A stretch of 64,000 bases of DNA from Azospirillum cavernae (GTDB lineage: Bacteria; Pseudomonadota; Alphaproteobacteria; Azospirillales; Azospirillaceae). Position numbers and translations under genes: made by a program. The DNA is taken from positions 1,195,001 to 1,259,000 of the forward strand of contig NZ_QYUL01000001.1 of NCBI RefSeq assembly GCF_003590795.1. Reading direction: 5' to 3'. This document shows, in pieces, positions 62,549-64,000 of the stretch (position 1 is the stretch's first letter; every line of letters begins with the position of its first letter). The notes beneath the pieces were generated by a model. It worked only from the letters and a program-made list of their open reading frames with translations, had not been told where the DNA came from and did not search any database.

Positions 62549-64000
62549 GTGAGCGTACCCGAGGGCAAACCATCTGACCTTTTGTCATCCTATAATCCTG
62601 GCCTGTATTTCGACGAACTGTTCGGAAGCATGGACTTGCCGGCCGAACACACGGCGCTGATACGGCAGAGATTGTCGGGTCTTGATTTCGATGAACTGCG
62701 CCGCCGCGCGCAGGATGTGGAAAGGGAGCTTTACAACCTCGGCATCACCTTCATCGTGTATTCCGAAAAGGACGCGGTTGACCGGATTCTTCCGTTCGAC
62801 ATCATCCCGCGCGTGATCTCCGCGAAGGAATGGACGCATCTGGAAGCGGGCGTTACCCAGCGCGTGACGGCGCTGAACCTGTTCCTGCACGACATCTACC
62901 ACGATCAGAAGATCCTGAAGGACGGAATCATTCCGCGCGATCTGGTGGAGGGGAACCACAATTTCCGCCCCCAGATGATCGGGCTGGACGTTCCGTTCAA
63001 CACCTACATTCACATCATGGGCACCGATCTGGTGCGCGACCGCTTCGGCACCTTCCGGGTGCTGGAGGACAATGGCCGCGTTCCCTCCGGCGTGTCCTAT
63101 GTGGTGGAAAACCGCCACATGATGCAGCGGGTGTTCCCCGATCTGGTGCAGGACATCGGCATCCGCCCGGTGGACAATTACGGCCACAAGCTGCTCGACG
63201 CGATGATGGAAATCGCGCCGACCGGGGTGGACGATCCGCAGGTCGTGCTGCTGTCGCCCGGGACCTACAACTCCGCCTATTTCGAGCACATCTTCCTGGC
63301 GCGCGAAATGGGCGTGCCGCTGGTCGAAGGCCGTGATTTGGTGGTGGAAAACGACCGCGTCTATATGAAGACGACCAACGGTCTGGCCCCGGTCCATTCG
63401 ATCTACCGCCGTCTCGACGACGCGTTCCTCGACCCGCGCGCCTTCAACCCGGACAGCCTGCTCGGCGTTCCCGGCATCCTCGACGCCTACCGCAAGGGCA
63501 ACGTCGCGTTGGCCAACGCGATCGGCACCGGCGTGGCCGACGACAAGGCGGTCTATTGCTACGTTCCCCGGATGATTAAGTATTATCTGGATCAGGAAGC
63601 GATCATCCCCAACGTCGACACCCGCATCTGCCGCGAACCGGACGCCCTGCAATACACGCTGGACCATCTGGCTGAACTGGTGGTCAAGCCGGTGGGCGAA
63701 GCGGGCGGTTACGGCATCACCATCGGCCCGCGCGCGAGCAAGGCCGAACTGGATGATTGCCGGGCCAAGCTGCTGGCCGATCCGTCCAACTACATCAGCC
63801 AGCCCGTGGTCGATCTGTCGGTCTGCCCGACCGTGACCGACGACGGCATCGAACCGCGCCACGTCGATTTGCGGCCCTTCGCCATCACCGGCAAAAACAC
63901 CTGGGTTCTCCCCGGCGGCTTGTCGCGCGTGGCGCTGAAGAAAGGCACGCTGATCGTCAACTCGTCCCAGGGCGGTGGCTCGAAGGACACGTGGGTTCTG
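62549..64000 (+). CDS. Circularly permuted ATP-grasp protein, amidoligase-like (3' end beyond window)
   Basis: 484 codons of an open gene starting at GTG (62549) with GGGGGAG upstream: the start reads MSVPEGKPSDLLSSYNPGLY. It continues with WTHLEAGVTQRVTALNLFLHD, YVVENRHMMQRVFPD and VVKPVGEAGGYGITIGP, the DUF404/DUF407 (CP-ATP-grasp type 2) pattern. Such enzymes often sit with an alpha-E (DUF403) gene and a transglutaminase-like gene in predicted peptide-tag systems. The partners, if present, lie beyond the window. The gene is intact as far as seen. Confidence 0.88.
   Translation, partial: MSVPEGKPSDLLSSYNPGLYFDELFGSMDLPAEHTALIRQRLSGLDFDELRRRAQDVERELYNLGITFIVYSEKDAVDRILPFDIIPRVISAKEWTHLEAGVTQRVTALNLFLHDIYHDQKILKDGIIPRDLVEGNHNFRPQMIGLDVPFNTYIHIMGTDLVRDRFGTFRVLEDNGRVPSGVSYVVENRHMMQRVFPDLVQDIGIRPVDNYGHKLLDAMMEIAPTGVDDPQVVLLSPGTYNSAYFEHIFLAREMGVPLVEGRDLVVENDRVYMKTTNGLAPVHSIYRRLDDAFLDPRAFNPDSLLGVPGILDAYRKGNVALANAIGTGVADDKAVYCYVPRMIKYYLDQEAIIPNVDTRICREPDALQYTLDHLAELVVKPVGEAGGYGITIGPRASKAELDDCRAKLLADPSNYISQPVVDLSVCPTVTDDGIEPRHVDLRPFAITGKNTWVLPGGLSRVALKKGTLIVNSSQGGGSKDTWVL

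Overview
The window is about 65% GC chromosomal DNA from an alphaproteobacterium, most likely a Rhodospirillales relative (Rhodospirillum/Azospirillum-like). The evidence is gene content: class I PHA synthase, phasin and a periplasmic-type PHB depolymerase, ETF next to a LiuR-like MerR regulator, a SAM-II riboswitch before an O-succinylhomoserine sulfhydrylase, and DUF6134 and DUF1488 proteins. The genus call is inference. I see no rRNA, tRNA, insertion sequence, prophage or CRISPR array.

Layout. 0-5 kb: 5' part of a murJ paralogue, an alpha/beta hydrolase, enolase, then a chemoreceptor with an exported Cys-less rhodanese-like protein. 5.4-10.8 kb: a carbon and phosphate storage neighbourhood (PHB depolymerase, peroxiredoxin, small lipoprotein, phaC, PPK2). 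10.8-12.3 kb: an exported protein with an Ala-Pro tail. 12.3-16.9 kb: a four-gene LIV/HAAT-type ABC importer with a fused permease-ATPase, preceded by a clear TPP riboswitch and a hairpin that can mask the ribosome binding site. A thiamine-related substrate is therefore more likely than a branched-chain amino acid. 17-28.7 kb: a DMT transporter, then a nucleoside uptake and salvage locus (BMP-type binding protein, double ATPase, two permeases, cdd, PNP, deoC, deoA and a second DMT transporter). A divergent LysR-VOC pair, its palindromic operator and a long extragenic inverted repeat split this locus.

28.9-43.6 kb: LysE-type exporter, a membrane-bound exonuclease-fold protein that has lost catalytic residues, a short Tad-like protein, a five-gene RND operon (adaptor, small membrane protein, permease, 78-aa protein, SH3 protein), a MlaA homologue without a lipobox, tandem DUF6524-like proteins, a TPR protein and three uncharacterised genes. 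43.6-47 kb: part of a type IVb pilus or secretion locus (T2SF platform, lipoprotein secretin, Pro-rich exported protein). 47-49 kb: phasin with a PhaR-like operator inside a perfect inverted repeat, and metZ under a SAM-II riboswitch with its own terminator. 49-53.7 kb: a full-length second murJ, a PAS histidine kinase with a duplicated PAS module, and a glyoxalase-like protein.

53.8-59 kb: fatty-acid/acyl-CoA block (etfAB, thioesterase, MerR regulator, fadD, SCP2). Two matching putative MerR operators flank fadD, which suggests a local regulon. 59-64 kb: DUF6134, DUF1488 and GerW/YtfJ-like proteins, a flavin reductase, a MotB/OmpA motor protein and the start of a circularly permuted ATP-grasp gene that leaves the window.

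All functions are assigned by reading motifs and context; no database search was run.
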